The position numbers and the translations under genes were made by a program. A stretch of DNA of 6,894 nt from UBA1715 sp036752345. GTDB taxonomy: Bacteria > Bacteroidota > Bacteroidia > Bacteroidales > UBA1715. Location of the stretch: NCBI GenBank assembly GCA_036752345.1, contig DAIOSV010000058.1, forward strand, positions 1-6,894. The letters are read 5' to 3'. The notes under the pieces were generated by a model. It was not told the DNA's origin. It saw nothing but the letters and a program-made list of their open reading frames with translations, and did not search any database. Every line of letters begins with the position of its first letter. The stretch's first letter is position 1. Of the stretch, positions 6,547-6,894 are shown piece by piece.

Positions 6547-6894
6547 GACTGGATTGATTGAATTACAAGACATGGAATTTTACGCATACCATGGTTGTTT
6601 CGAGGCAGAGAAAACCGTGGGTGGTCGATTCCTTGTGAACTTGTGGCTGGAATACGATGCAACAACGCCGGCTCAAACCGATAATATAAAGGATGCATTA
6701 AATTATCAAACAGCGTATGAGGTAGTTGAGGAACAAATGAAAACGCCTTCTTCATTGTTAGAGAATGTATGCAAGCGAATTATGGACGCCCTTTATCAGA
6801 AATTCCCCGACCAATTGCTTTCGGTGCAGGTTGACATTTCCAAAATGGCACCAGCTATCAAAGGGAAAATGAAGGCTGTATCGGTTACAATGCG
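6545..6894 (+). CDS. folB: Dihydroneopterin aldolase (FolB), missing the last few codons
   Basis: This frame is open to the right edge and gives 116 complete codons plus 2 bases; FolB proteins are about 120 residues, so only a few codons are missing. FolB splits 7,8-dihydroneopterin into 6-hydroxymethyl-7,8-dihydropterin and glycolaldehyde in folate synthesis, as an octameric cytoplasmic enzyme. Residues matching the known active site of the S. aureus enzyme fall at the same numbers: Glu22, Tyr54 and Lys100, within EFYAYHGCFEAEK (11-23), LNYQTAYE (52-59) and DISKMAP (97-103). LLENV (71-75) supplies the pterin-binding Glu. The ATG at 6545 is preceded by AGGA (6537-6540) with a 4-nt spacer. An in-frame ATG at 6518 would add nine residues (MFLCKKKEN) but has no such site and would spoil the alignment with the family. 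The gene diverges from glnS. Confidence 0.95.
   Translation, partial: MTGLIELQDMEFYAYHGCFEAEKTVGGRFLVNLWLEYDATTPAQTDNIKDALNYQTAYEVVEEQMKTPSSLLENVCKRIMDALYQKFPDQLLSVQVDISKMAPAIKGKMKAVSVTM

Noticed and set aside
6471..6755. Open frame of 94 codons on the minus strand
   Set aside because: It overlaps folB antisense, where the active-site residues of FolB are clearly encoded on the plus strand.
1..6894. A defence system, mobile element, CRISPR array or tRNA gene
   Set aside because: No transposase, integrase, nuclease, helicase, spaced repeats or cloverleaf structure was seen; all seven genes belong to known housekeeping or glycan families.

Overview
The window looks like chromosomal DNA of a member of the Bacteroidota, probably Bacteroidales-like, with moderate to low GC. 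Three things support this: exact copies of the TAnnTTTG -7 promoter element of that phylum lie upstream of two gene starts, most starts have weak or absent Shine-Dalgarno sequences, and the glycosyltransferase, GlnRS and POT proteins have a Bacteroidota character. The phylum call is an inference from these signs, not from a database search.

Six of the seven genes lie on the minus strand. Read in their direction of transcription (high to low coordinates), the first is glnS (glutaminyl-tRNA synthetase, 6421-4736), which ends at a strong intrinsic terminator (stem 4682-4713). A short intergenic region with an exact -7 box then starts a tightly packed run of five genes: a POT-family peptide transporter (4619-2904), queH (epoxyqueuosine reductase, 2902-2363), a GT-B glycosyltransferase (2366-1206), an HddA-type heptose-7-phosphate kinase (1222-203), and the start of an HddC-type heptose-1-phosphate guanylyltransferase (215-1, cut by the window edge). 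The junctions are a 1-nt gap, then overlaps of 4, 17 and 13 nt, so this is almost certainly one translationally coupled operon.

On the plus strand, diverging from glnS across a 123-bp AT-rich region, lies folB (dihydroneopterin aldolase, 6545 to the right edge), which lacks only its last few codons.

The last three genes of the operon fit together. The kinase and guanylyltransferase make GDP-D-glycero-alpha-D-manno-heptose, a donor sugar for surface glycans, and the glycosyltransferase may use it or act on the same glycan. The peptide transporter and the tRNA-modification gene queH have no obvious link to this pathway, and their place at the head of the operon is the main oddity. I found no mobile element, CRISPR array, RNA gene, or clear sign of an undescribed system. 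No stretch longer than about 125 bp lacks a gene.
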